The position numbers and the translations under genes were made by a program. A DNA stretch of 64,000 nt, taken from NCBI RefSeq assembly GCF_000264295.1, contig NZ_AJXT01000012.1:1-64000 (forward strand), given 5' to 3'. This document shows, piece by piece, positions 44,917 to 54,469 of this stretch. This DNA is from Rhodanobacter spathiphylli B39 (GTDB taxonomy: Bacteria > Pseudomonadota > Gammaproteobacteria > Xanthomonadales > Rhodanobacteraceae). Position 1 is the first letter of the stretch; each line of letters opens with the position of its first letter. The notes beneath the pieces were generated by a model. It saw only the letters and a list, made by a program, of their open reading frames with translations. It was not told where the DNA came from and ran no database searches.

Positions 44917-47900
44917 ATGGACAAGTCGCGGTTGATGCAGGAAGTTTCCGCATCGACCCGCCTTGCCAAAGCCTCTTCCCCCCGCAAGGGCCGGGCAGGA
45001 CGTTTTGGCAAGGCGTGGCTGCTGGCCGGCCTCGCCCTGTCGGCACTGCCGGTCGCGTGGGCGGCCACGCCCACGCCGCCGGGCACCATCATCAACAACC
45101 AGGCGACGCTCACCTGGCAGGGTCCGGTCGGCTCCGCCGGACTGAACGAAGCACCCACGTTTTCGCTGATCACCACCCAGGCCACGACCGTGACCGGCGC
45201 ACGCACGCCGTCGAGCGCAGCGTTCCTGGCCTACGCACAGGGCTCCGCCACCGCGCTGATCGGTCCGACCCAGTGCAGCCGCGATGGCGGCGCCACCTTC
45301 AACGCCCTGCCGGCACCGTCATCGGCGCAGGGCACCACGCTGGATCCGAACAGCGCGCAGCCGCTGGGTCCGGCGCAGATCTACTACCCGGGCGATCCGG
45401 TGTTCGTGCAGATCACCGACCACGACCAGAACCTCAACCCGCTGGCGCGCGAAACGATACTGGCCACCGTGGCGGTCGTCGGCACCAGCCAGTCGCTGAC
45501 CGTGCGCCTGACCGAGAACGGTCCGGACAGTGGCGTCTTCACCGGCTACGTGCCCAGCAGCAGCGATGCCGGCTCGACCTGCGCGCTGAGCCTGCAGCCG
45601 AACCAGCATCTGGAACTGCACTACACCGACATCGCCGACGCCAGCGACACCGCCGCCACGCAGGCGCTGGTGAGCCCGTACAACGTGGTGTTCGACGCCA
45701 CCACCGGCGCGCGCGTCAATGGCGCGAAGATCACCCTGGTCGACGCGGACACCGGCATCGCCGTGGCCCATGTCACCGGCCGCGACGGCGTCAGCAGCTT
45801 CCCGTCGAGCGTGACCTCCGGACAGAGCGCCACCGACAGCTCCGGTGCCACCTACAGCGCCTCCGCCGGCGCGTTCCTGCTGCCGCAGGTGCCCGCGGGT
45901 CGCTACCGCCTGCAGGTGGTGCCGCCGGCCGGCTATCGCTACGCGTCGAGGGCCACGCAATCCACCCTGCAGCAGCTGGCCGGCGCTCCGTATGTACTGG
46001 GGCCGGCCTCGTTCGAGCAGACCTTCACCCTGGCCAGCGCGCAGCCGATCGGCTTCGACATTCCGCTGGACCCGGTTTCCAGCAGCCTGTTCGTGCAGAA
46101 GACCGCCTCGGTGAATGTCGCTGCTGTAGGCGACATGATCCAGTTCACCGTGGCGGTGGAGAACAGCGACAAGGTGGGCGTGGCGCAGGCTGTGCGTCTG
46201 GTCGACACCTTGCCGCAGGGCTTCCGCTACGTGAAGGGATCGGCGCGCATCGGCACGGGCAAGGCCGCCGACCCGCGGATCGCCGCGAACGGCCAGCAGC
46301 TGCAGTTCGACCTGGGCGACATCGACAAGTCCAGCCAGCTGCAGCTGACCTACGTCACCGAAGTCACCGCCGCCACGCCGCTGGGCGCATCGATCAACCG
46401 CGCGCAAGGCCTCGCCGATGGTGGCACCGCCTCGAACATCGCCACCGCCCAGGTGGAGATCCGCGACGAGCTGATGCAGGACGTGAACACGCTGATCGGC
46501 CGCGTGCTGGTCGGCTGCGATTCACGCGAAGGCCTGGCCGGCGCGCGCGTGCTGATGGAAGACGGCAGCTACGTGGTCTCCGACAAGGATGGCCGCTTCC
46601 ACTTCCAGGCGGTGAAGAACGGCACCCACGTGGTGCAGCTGGACACCGACAGCCTGCCGCAGGGTTACGCGACCGACGACTGCGAACGCAACACGCGCTT
46701 CGCCGGGCGCAGCTATTCCCAATTCATCGAGCTGCATGGTGGCGCGCTGTGGCGCGCCGACTTCCACGTCCGCCGGCTGCCGCCGCCGAGCGGCCATGTC
46801 GCCGTGCAGCTGGCACAGCAGGCTGACGGCGCGCTGATCCACAACACGCTGACATTGGCGGTCGCACAGGTGCCGGTGAGCAAGCTGAGCGCCACCGTGC
46901 TGGTACCGGCTGGTGCACGCTACGTCGATGGCTCGGTCCGGCTCGACGGCCACGCGTCCGCCGCGCCCGACGTGATGGATGGTGCCCTGGTATTCCGCCT
47001 CGGCGACCGTGCCGCCGGATGGCAGGGCAAGCTGAGCTTCGATCTGCAGTCGAAGGCCGGTGCCACCGCCACGCGGGTCACCCAGGCACTGACCAATTTC
47101 GATACGCCCGGGGCCGCCCACCAGCACACGCCGCCGGCCTCGGTGACGCTCCCGGCGCGCGGCGCCGCCCGCTCCGAACTGCAACAGGTCACCACGCTGG
47201 GCCTGGCCCCGTCCGCCGCGAAAGCCGCGACGACGCAGACCGTACCGGACGACAAAAGCGCGGATGGTGACGCTCTGGCTGACCACTTCCAGTTGAACAT
47301 GCAGCAAGTGGAAAGCGCCGGATCGCGGGCCGGGTTCATCTGGCCCGACAGCAGCTATTCGCCGTCCGTGCCCAGCATCAAGGTGGCGGTCAGGCATGGC
47401 CCGAAGCAGCAGGTGCGCCTGTCGGTGAACGGCACGCCGGTGTCGTCGCGCAACTTCTCCGGCACCCGGCTCAATGAGGACCACACCGTTGCCGCCAGCG
47501 AATGGCTGGGCGTGCCGCTGGTGGAAGGCGACAACATCCTGCTCGCGGACATCATGGAAGGCGACAAGGTGGTGCAAAGCGTGGAGCACCGCGTGCACTA
47601 CTCCGGCGTGCCGGTGCGCGCCGAGCTGGCGCCGGAAAAATCCAGCCTGGTCGCCGACGGCAAGAGCCGCCCCCGCGTGGCCATCCGCCTGTTCGACCGC
47701 TGGGGCTATCCGGTGCGTCGCGGCATGACCGGCCGCTACACGCTGCAGTCGCCGTACCAGCCGTACCAGAGCCAGCAGGAACTGCAGGACAACCAGCTGC
47801 TGGCGATCGCGCCGCGCGAACCGAAGTACACCGTCGCCGATGACGGCATCGCGTATCTGGAACTGGCGCCGACCACCGTGTCGGGCCAGGTCATGGTGAG

Positions 47901-50694
47901 CATTCCGCTGCAGAACGACACCCGCCAGGACCTGCGCGCGTGGATGCAGCCGGGCAAGCGCGACTGGATCCTGGTCGGCTTGGCCAACGGCACCGCCGCG
48001 TTCAACGGCGTGCGCGGGCATATCGAGAACGTGTCAGGCAACGATCCGAACCGCGACCTGTTCCAGGACGGCCGCATCGCGCTGTACGCCAAGGGCATGA
48101 TCAAGGGCCAGTACCTGCTCACCGCCGCCTACGATTCGGCCAAGGCCAGCGGCGCCGATCGCGCCACGCTCAACGGCCTGCAGCAGAGCGTCGATCCGAA
48201 CCAGTACTTCATGCTGTACGGCGACGCCGCCGAACAGGGCTATGACGCATCCAGCGCCAGCAAGCTGTACCTGAAGATCGAACGCGGCCAGTTCTACGCG
48301 ATGTTCGGCGACTTCGACACCAACCTCAACGTCACCGAGCTGTCGCGTTACGACCGTCGCTTCAACGGCGTGCAGAGCGCCTACGAAAGCACGCACCTGG
48401 GCTACACCGCGTTCGCCGCGCGCAACGCGCAGTCCTATGTGCACGACGAGATCCAGGGCAACGGCACCTCGGGCCTGTACCACCTGGCGCACCAGCAGAT
48501 CCTGCTGAACTCCGAGCGCATTCGCCTGGAGACGCGCGACCGTTACCACAACGAGCGCGTGATCAGCACGCAGCAGCTGAGCAGCTACCTCGACTACACG
48601 CTGGACTATTACAGCGGCGCGCTGTTCTTCAAGCAGCCGGTGCCCGGCTTCGACGAGAACATGAATCCGGTCTACATCGTGGCCGAGTACGAGGTGATGC
48701 GCGCCGGCGACCAGTCGATCACCGCCGGCGGCCGGGTGGCGGTGAAGGCTGCCGGCGACCGGCTGGAGCTGGGCGTGACCATGGTCAACGAGGGCGCCGA
48801 CACCGGCAGCAACCGGCTGGGCGGCGCCGACCTGCGGGTGAAGCTGACCCGCACCAGCGAGCTGAAGGCCGAGGTGTCGCATACCTCGTCGGCGGCCGGC
48901 ACCGCCAACCTGCTGACCGGTTTCAACAACGTGTCCGGCGCCAGCACCTCCGGCACCGCGCAAGGTTCCGGCACGGCCTACCTGGTGACCCTGCAGAACC
49001 ATGGCAAGCGGCTGGAAAGCGAGCTCTACCTGCGCCAGCTCGGCGTGGGTTTTGGCCTGGGCCAGCAGTCGCTGGGCCAGGGTGGCACGCGCAAGTCCGG
49101 TGGCAACGCCCGCTACCTGCTGAACCAGCACTGGTCGTTGCAGATGGAAGCCTATCGCGAGCAATCACTGCAACTGGCCAGCACGCGCACCGTGGCCGAC
49201 GCAGGCGCGCATTACCAGTCCGGCAACCACGCGCTGACGATGGGCGTACGCCACGTCGGCGACGACTACCCGCAGGCCGGCGCGACGGTGGCCGACGCGA
49301 ACAACGGCGGCGTCACCAGCGGCATCCTCGGCAATGGCCAGCTCGGCAACGGTTTGGGCAGCTACGGCAGCGGCAGCGCCGATCAGGTCTATCTCGGTGG
49401 CAGCACCGGCATCTTCGACAACAAGGTCACCCTGCACGGCATCACCAGCCAGAACGTGAGCGGGAACGACCCGGCCTATCCGGCCAGCACCCTGCTCGGC
49501 GTCGACTACAAGATGACCGACGCGGCGACGCTGTTCGTCAACCAGCAGTTCAACGACGGTGCGCAGCAGCAGTACAGCCGGATGACCGAGCTGGGCGTGC
49601 GCGCCACGCCGTGGCAGCGCGCGCAGCTGACCAATTCGATCGGCCAGCAGATGACCGAGTACGGCCCGCGCACGTTCTCCACCTCCGGGCTGACCCAGGG
49701 CTGGCAGGTCAGCAAGTCACTCACGCTCAGCGCCGGCCTGAACCAGGTGAAGTCGCTGCACCGTCCGGATGCACCGACCACCGGCACGACCACCGATGGC
49801 GAAGCAGTTCCCGTGCCCGGTGCACTCAACGCGGCCACGCCGTCGATCGCCAGCTCGGCCACCGAGGACTTCACCTCGATGTTCGTCGGCAGCACTTGGC
49901 GCCAGAAGGACTGGTCGTGGACCAGCCGCGTCGAATCGCTGCATTCGACCAGCGAAAAGCGGCTGGGCCTGATGGGCGGTTTCTACCGCGACCTGTCCGC
50001 CGGCAACGCGTTCTCCAGCACCTTGCAGGCGTTCGACAGCCGCTTCAGTCCCGGCGGCAAGTCCAGCAATGCGACCTTGCGTTTCAGCTTCGCGCATCGC
50101 CCGGACGACGGTCGCTGGTCGCTGCTGGAGCAACTCGACCTGAGCTGGAACAACCAGCAGGGCCTGTCCGTGTCACCGTTCCTGCAGCAGGGCAGCACCG
50201 GCATCGCCGCCAGCCAGCAGAGCCCGCAACAACTGGCCGGCGCGCTTGGCAGCTCCGGCACGTTCGGCATCAACCAGCAGACCGCCAAGCTGGTCAACAA
50301 CCTGCAGGCCAACTACCGCGGCGACCATTCGCAGTGGTCGATCTACTACGGCTCGAAGTACGCGCGCTACAAGTTCGACAGCGGCAGCTACGCCGGCTAC
50401 ACCGACCTGATCGGCAGCGAGTTCCGCTACGACGTGTCCGCGCGCTGGGACGTGGGCGTGATCGCCAGCCGCATGCACTCGTACCGCTCCGGCGTATCCA
50501 GCACCAGCCTCGGCCTGGAAACCGGCTGGGACGTGGGCACCAACATGTGGCTCAGCGTCGGCTACAACTTCAAGGGCTATTACGACCAGGACTTCACCGC
50601 CGCGCACTACACCGCGAAAGGCATGTTCCTGCGCTTCCGCTTCAAGTTCGATCAGGATACGGTGAAGGCCATGGCAGAAGGAATGGGCCGATGA
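44917..50694 (+). CDS. Giant outer-membrane protein: DUF11, SdrB-like and Ig-like domains plus C-terminal beta-barrel
   Basis: A 1,925-residue protein, the largest in the window. A long basic n-region plus signal (to about residue 49, ending PVAWA) precedes the motif PPGTIINNQATLTWQG, shared with its neighbours. Then come beta-rich domains, a DUF11 domain (about 388-510), an SdrB/carboxypeptidase-regulatory-like domain (about 525-590, ARVLMEDGSYVVSDKDGRFHFQ), a Big_1-like Ig domain (about 898-1000), and, from about 1013, a long run of alternating aromatic/polar strands typical of an outer-membrane barrel, ending GMFLRFRFKF plus a 14-residue tail. It is the probable membrane hub for the secreted DUF11 partners. 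The ATG at 44917 is chosen to place the signal; the frame opens at GTG 44806. Confidence 0.85.
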   Translation: MDKSRLMQEVSASTRLAKASSPRKGRAGRFGKAWLLAGLALSALPVAWAATPTPPGTIINNQATLTWQGPVGSAGLNEAPTFSLITTQATTVTGARTPSSAAFLAYAQGSATALIGPTQCSRDGGATFNALPAPSSAQGTTLDPNSAQPLGPAQIYYPGDPVFVQITDHDQNLNPLARETILATVAVVGTSQSLTVRLTENGPDSGVFTGYVPSSSDAGSTCALSLQPNQHLELHYTDIADASDTAATQALVSPYNVVFDATTGARVNGAKITLVDADTGIAVAHVTGRDGVSSFPSSVTSGQSATDSSGATYSASAGAFLLPQVPAGRYRLQVVPPAGYRYASRATQSTLQQLAGAPYVLGPASFEQTFTLASAQPIGFDIPLDPVSSSLFVQKTASVNVAAVGDMIQFTVAVENSDKVGVAQAVRLVDTLPQGFRYVKGSARIGTGKAADPRIAANGQQLQFDLGDIDKSSQLQLTYVTEVTAATPLGASINRAQGLADGGTASNIATAQVEIRDELMQDVNTLIGRVLVGCDSREGLAGARVLMEDGSYVVSDKDGRFHFQAVKNGTHVVQLDTDSLPQGYATDDCERNTRFAGRSYSQFIELHGGALWRADFHVRRLPPPSGHVAVQLAQQADGALIHNTLTLAVAQVPVSKLSATVLVPAGARYVDGSVRLDGHASAAPDVMDGALVFRLGDRAAGWQGKLSFDLQSKAGATATRVTQALTNFDTPGAAHQHTPPASVTLPARGAARSELQQVTTLGLAPSAAKAATTQTVPDDKSADGDALADHFQLNMQQVESAGSRAGFIWPDSSYSPSVPSIKVAVRHGPKQQVRLSVNGTPVSSRNFSGTRLNEDHTVAASEWLGVPLVEGDNILLADIMEGDKVVQSVEHRVHYSGVPVRAELAPEKSSLVADGKSRPRVAIRLFDRWGYPVRRGMTGRYTLQSPYQPYQSQQELQDNQLLAIAPREPKYTVADDGIAYLELAPTTVSGQVMVSIPLQNDTRQDLRAWMQPGKRDWILVGLANGTAAFNGVRGHIENVSGNDPNRDLFQDGRIALYAKGMIKGQYLLTAAYDSAKASGADRATLNGLQQSVDPNQYFMLYGDAAEQGYDASSASKLYLKIERGQFYAMFGDFDTNLNVTELSRYDRRFNGVQSAYESTHLGYTAFAARNAQSYVHDEIQGNGTSGLYHLAHQQILLNSERIRLETRDRYHNERVISTQQLSSYLDYTLDYYSGALFFKQPVPGFDENMNPVYIVAEYEVMRAGDQSITAGGRVAVKAAGDRLELGVTMVNEGADTGSNRLGGADLRVKLTRTSELKAEVSHTSSAAGTANLLTGFNNVSGASTSGTAQGSGTAYLVTLQNHGKRLESELYLRQLGVGFGLGQQSLGQGGTRKSGGNARYLLNQHWSLQMEAYREQSLQLASTRTVADAGAHYQSGNHALTMGVRHVGDDYPQAGATVADANNGGVTSGILGNGQLGNGLGSYGSGSADQVYLGGSTGIFDNKVTLHGITSQNVSGNDPAYPASTLLGVDYKMTDAATLFVNQQFNDGAQQQYSRMTELGVRATPWQRAQLTNSIGQQMTEYGPRTFSTSGLTQGWQVSKSLTLSAGLNQVKSLHRPDAPTTGTTTDGEAVPVPGALNAATPSIASSATEDFTSMFVGSTWRQKDWSWTSRVESLHSTSEKRLGLMGGFYRDLSAGNAFSSTLQAFDSRFSPGGKSSNATLRFSFAHRPDDGRWSLLEQLDLSWNNQQGLSVSPFLQQGSTGIAASQQSPQQLAGALGSSGTFGINQQTAKLVNNLQANYRGDHSQWSIYYGSKYARYKFDSGSYAGYTDLIGSEFRYDVSARWDVGVIASRMHSYRSGVSSTSLGLETGWDVGTNMWLSVGYNFKGYYDQDFTAAHYTAKGMFLRFRFKFDQDTVKAMAEGMGR

Positions 50695-53573
50695 CATCGC
50701 TTCCCGTGCGTACCGAAACGATCCGCCAGCGCCATGCCGGGGCCACCCCGGCCGATGCACGGCCAAGCCATCGGTTGCGCAAGATCGGACTGATGCTGTT
50801 GCTGCTGGCCGGCTGGCTGGCGCTGACTCCAGCGCTTGCTGTCGATACCACCTGCGCGGCTGCGACCACCCAGGGCACCGCACCGGCCGACTACCAGTCT
50901 TATTGCTGGATCGATTTCAGCAGCTACGTCGACAGCACCGCGCGCAGTAGTGCTGGTCAGCCCTTCGTCGTCACGCTGTCGAACGGCGCCGTGATGCGTT
51001 TCACCCTGAAGTCGAACGCCGCGTTGAATCGCGTAGGCGTGCCGTCATGGTCGGGTGCAGCCTTCGGCAACAACGCGACTTTTGCCGGCATCCCCGGCCA
51101 ACCGGTGCTCTACACGGCCACCGATGGAAGCACGGTCACGCTCAGTCTCAGCAGCATTACCGTCGATACTTCCGGTGGCCCCGCGCCGTTTGCCTTCGTG
51201 GCAGCGGATGGCGAATCGACCAACAACAACGAATCGCTGAGCTTCACCACCAGCGGAAGTCCGTGGGCCTTGCTGGCAAGCATCCCCTATAGCGGCTCAG
51301 GCCTGTACCCCAATCTGAGTGGCGTGGGAACCGCCACCGTGACCGAATCCGGCGCCGCCGGCACGGTCGGCAGCTATGCGTTCGCGAGTGCGGGCAGTCC
51401 GTCGACCGTCACGGCCGTGCTGACCGCCGGCGGCCTGCAAGGCGCACTCTTCGGCGTGAAGTTCGTCGGCCCCGATCTGGGCATCACCAAGTCCCACGTC
51501 GGCAATTTCGCCACCGGCACCAATGGCAGCTACAAGCTGGCGGTACACAACTACAGCGCGTATGCGACCTCGGCCGCCACTACCGTCACTGACACGCTGC
51601 CCGCGGAATTGAGCTATGTGTCTGCGAGCGGCACCGGCTGGACGTGCAGCGCCACCGGCCAGACCGTGACGTGCAGCAACCCCAGTACGCTGGCCAGCGG
51701 TGCCGACTTGCCGCCGATCACGCTGAACGTGGCCGTGGCCGGCAACGCGCCTGCCAGCATAAGCAATACCGCCACGGTCACCACCCTCGGTGACTACAGC
51801 AAGGCCAACAACAGCAGCACCGACATCGTCACCGTCATCCGCTCGGACCTATCCACCTCGACCAAGACCGTGCTGGATACCAACGGCGGCGACACCAATC
51901 CCGGCGACACGCTGCGCTACACGATCACCCTGATCAACAACACCGTCGCCGTCGCCAGCGGCGTCAGCGTCAGCGACGACATGCCGGCCGGCGTCGGCGG
52001 TCTGAGCGTGATCAGCACGCCCGCTGGCAGCAGCAATGGCAGCACCAGCAGCGGCGGGGCCAACGGCACCGGCAAGGTCAGCGTGAGCGGCATCAGCGTG
52101 CCAGCCAACGGCAGCGTCACCATCGTCTACGACGTCACCGTGTCCGGCAGCGATGCTCCGGGGTTCACCATCGACAACAGCGCGACGGTAAACAATCCCA
52201 ACGGCACCGGTTCAACGCCCGCTGCACCCACCGTAGTCGTCTCCAAAACATTGGTGGCACCGCCGTCCACCGGCAACAAGATTCTCTATGTGCAAGATGC
52301 GGGCACCCTTACCCGTACCCAGCAAACATCAAACAGTACGACTGGTTCGCGCAAGGGAATTGATGGTGGGGGCGATACAGCCACGTGGACTCTGACTCCC
52401 GCCATTGCCTCCGGCAAGACGCTAGTCCTTCCTGCACAAACGGTTACTGTGCGATTGGTCATCGCCGCCACTGGTGACTATACATACGACGGTCGAAGCG
52501 TCGTCGCCACACTGCTGAACGGCACCAGCACGATAGCAAGCGACACTGAAAGCGTTGCCAATGGCAATGCAGTCTATACGTTCCAGATACCGATCTCGGC
52601 ACAAACCATTGCCGCGGGAAGCGGCTTGAACCTGCGAATCACCAATAATGGCTATAGCAGCTGGTTCGCCAACGAATCAATCGCTGTTTCCCAGAAGACC
52701 GGCGGCCAAGGTATCAGTACGGTTTCCGTCTACACCACGACGGTCATCAACGTCGACAGCATCTCCATCTACTCTGCTGCGTACAGTTCCACCGCGACCA
52801 AAGCAAGCTATCTCCCCGCCGATCACGTCTATGTGCGTGCCGTCATCAGCGACCCCTTTGGCCAGTACGACATCACCAACGCAACACTGACTCTCACCGA
52901 CCCCAACAATGCGACTCCTGTAAACGGCGTGAACATGACCCGGGTCGATTCGGCCACGAGCGGCGCGACAAGGATCTTTGAGTACGACTACACGGTGCCA
53001 AGCGGCGCAAAGACGGGCACCTGGCATGCAGCTGTCACGGGCATCGAGGGTTTCGAGGGTACCGTCACGCATACTCGCATCGGCCTGTTCGAGGTGGCGC
53101 TTCCGCAGCCCAACCTGCTGGTGATGAAATCAGTCACCGTGGCGACTGATCCCACCTACTGCACCACAGCCGGCAATCCCGCGAGTTGTTCGGTACCCGC
53201 GGGCAAGGCAATGCACTCCCTTCCTGGCGCGGCAGTGCAATACACCATCAACGTCAGCAACAACGGCGTGGGTCCTGCGGACAACAACAGCCTGGTGATC
53301 ACCGACCCGCTGCCGGCGAACACCAAGTTCGTGCTGGGCAGTGTCGCCTTCGCCGACGGCACGCCCAACAGCGGCCTGACGCTTGCGCCAGCCAACGTGA
53401 GCTACTCCAGTGTGGGCAGCGCAGGGCCATGGACCTACACCCCAGCCAACGACGGCAGCGGTGCCGATGCCAACGTGAAGGCGTTGAAGATCGCCCCGCA
53501 GGGCATCATGGCCGGCAAGAGCGGTGCGACCGCGCCGAACTTCTCGGTGACCTTCCGCGTGATCATCCTGTAA
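50691..53573 (+). CDS. Multi-domain DUF11 surface adhesin-like protein
   Basis: A 960-residue secreted protein whose ATG overlaps the barrel gene stop (ATGA). Signal to about residue 49 (ALTPALA). N-terminal domain (about 50-260: YQSYCWIDFSSYVDSTARS, VVTLSNGAVMRFTLK) resembles CshA-type non-repetitive adhesin domains, which is tentative. DUF11 repeats lie at about 262-366, 386-493 and 807-960. Between them, residues about 527-803 form a different domain whose DNA (52260-53050) is richer in A/T than its surroundings. Pairing with the barrel suggests that it is displayed by it. Confidence 0.82.
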   Translation: MTSLPVRTETIRQRHAGATPADARPSHRLRKIGLMLLLLAGWLALTPALAVDTTCAAATTQGTAPADYQSYCWIDFSSYVDSTARSSAGQPFVVTLSNGAVMRFTLKSNAALNRVGVPSWSGAAFGNNATFAGIPGQPVLYTATDGSTVTLSLSSITVDTSGGPAPFAFVAADGESTNNNESLSFTTSGSPWALLASIPYSGSGLYPNLSGVGTATVTESGAAGTVGSYAFASAGSPSTVTAVLTAGGLQGALFGVKFVGPDLGITKSHVGNFATGTNGSYKLAVHNYSAYATSAATTVTDTLPAELSYVSASGTGWTCSATGQTVTCSNPSTLASGADLPPITLNVAVAGNAPASISNTATVTTLGDYSKANNSSTDIVTVIRSDLSTSTKTVLDTNGGDTNPGDTLRYTITLINNTVAVASGVSVSDDMPAGVGGLSVISTPAGSSNGSTSSGGANGTGKVSVSGISVPANGSVTIVYDVTVSGSDAPGFTIDNSATVNNPNGTGSTPAAPTVVVSKTLVAPPSTGNKILYVQDAGTLTRTQQTSNSTTGSRKGIDGGGDTATWTLTPAIASGKTLVLPAQTVTVRLVIAATGDYTYDGRSVVATLLNGTSTIASDTESVANGNAVYTFQIPISAQTIAAGSGLNLRITNNGYSSWFANESIAVSQKTGGQGISTVSVYTTTVINVDSISIYSAAYSSTATKASYLPADHVYVRAVISDPFGQYDITNATLTLTDPNNATPVNGVNMTRVDSATSGATRIFEYDYTVPSGAKTGTWHAAVTGIEGFEGTVTHTRIGLFEVALPQPNLLVMKSVTVATDPTYCTTAGNPASCSVPAGKAMHSLPGAAVQYTINVSNNGVGPADNNSLVITDPLPANTKFVLGSVAFADGTPNSGLTLAPANVSYSSVGSAGPWTYTPANDGSGADANVKALKIAPQGIMAGKSGATAPNFSVTFRVIIL

Positions 53574-53602
53574 CCGGACGTGCCGAACGCCTGGCGATAG
53601 CT

Positions 53603-54364
53603 TCACCGCGACGAAATGTACTTCTCGCGCCGGATCTGCTTCACCGGCAGGCCGAATTCCTGCAGCGCCGCAAACGCCGCGTCGACCATGTTCGGGTTGC
53701 CGCACAGGTAGGCGATGTCCCGGTCGGCGTGGGGGCCGAGTTCGGCCAGCACGTGTTGCACGTGGCCGCTGCGGTCGCCGCTGCGGGGCACGGCGCGGGC
53801 TTCGCGGCTGAGGCAGCCGTGGAAGTGAAAGCCGGGGTGGGTTTGCGCGAAGGCCTCGAACTCTTCGCCGTAGAGCAGCTCGGTTTCGTTGCGGGCGCCA
53901 TACAGCAGCACCACTTCGCGATCACCGGCGGCCAGCAACTTTTCAATCTGCGGCAACATGGCGCGGTACGGGGTGACGCCGGTGCCGGTGGCCAGCAGCA
54001 GGTAGCGCGGATGGGTGTCCGCTTCCTGCAGGCAGAAGCGGCCGTACGGGCCGCTGGCGTCGATCACGCCACCGTGCGGCAGCTCGCCCAGCAGTTTCGT
54101 CGCCGCGCCGCCTTCCACGTAGCTCACCGCGATCTCGATGCGCCCGACTTCCGTCAGTGCGCTCGGCGAGCTGCCGTCGCCGACGCTGCCCACCGAATAA
54201 CTGCGCTTGGTCGCGGTGCCGTCGTCGTAGTGGAAATGCACCTGCAGGAACTGGCCGGGCTGGAAGGCCAGCGGCTGGCCGTCGACGCGCTCGAACACCA
54301 GGTGGCGCACGGTGGGCGCCAGCATGACGCTGTCGACAAGACGGAGCTGGAAATGATCGGCCAT
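53603..54364 (-). CDS. fpr: Ferredoxin/flavodoxin-NADP+ reductase
   Basis: A 253-residue FNR-type flavoprotein (E. coli Fpr 248) that shuttles electrons between NADPH and ferredoxin or flavodoxin. FAD-binding RSYSVGSVGDG, NADP-binding YLLLATGTGVTPYRAML and YLCGNPNMVDAAFAAL near the C-terminus are clear. It ends REKYISSR rather than in the aromatic residue of plant FNRs. It converges with the DUF11 protein gene (29 bases between stops) and is divergent from the ABC exporter genes. Confidence 0.9.
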   Translation of the reverse strand: MADHFQLRLVDSVMLAPTVRHLVFERVDGQPLAFQPGQFLQVHFHYDDGTATKRSYSVGSVGDGSSPSALTEVGRIEIAVSYVEGGAATKLLGELPHGGVIDASGPYGRFCLQEADTHPRYLLLATGTGVTPYRAMLPQIEKLLAAGDREVVLLYGARNETELLYGEEFEAFAQTHPGFHFHGCLSREARAVPRSGDRSGHVQHVLAELGPHADRDIAYLCGNPNMVDAAFAALQEFGLPVKQIRREKYISSR

Positions 54365-54437
54365 GGCATCCCTGAAACGGTACGTGCGGAAACAGTGTGT
54401 GCCGCCAGACAGGCTCGGGCGGTGCGGCTTGGCCCGC

Positions 54438-54443
54438 TATAAT
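54438..54443 (+). promoter_or_regulatory. -10 box of the yadGH exporter operon
   Basis: Perfect TATAAT 26 bases before the ATG at 54470, in the 105-base gap between divergent fpr and yadG. No clear -35 hexamer is visible. Confidence 0.55.
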
Positions 54444-54469
54444 AAGGGCTAACCCCCTCGGTGCAGCCC

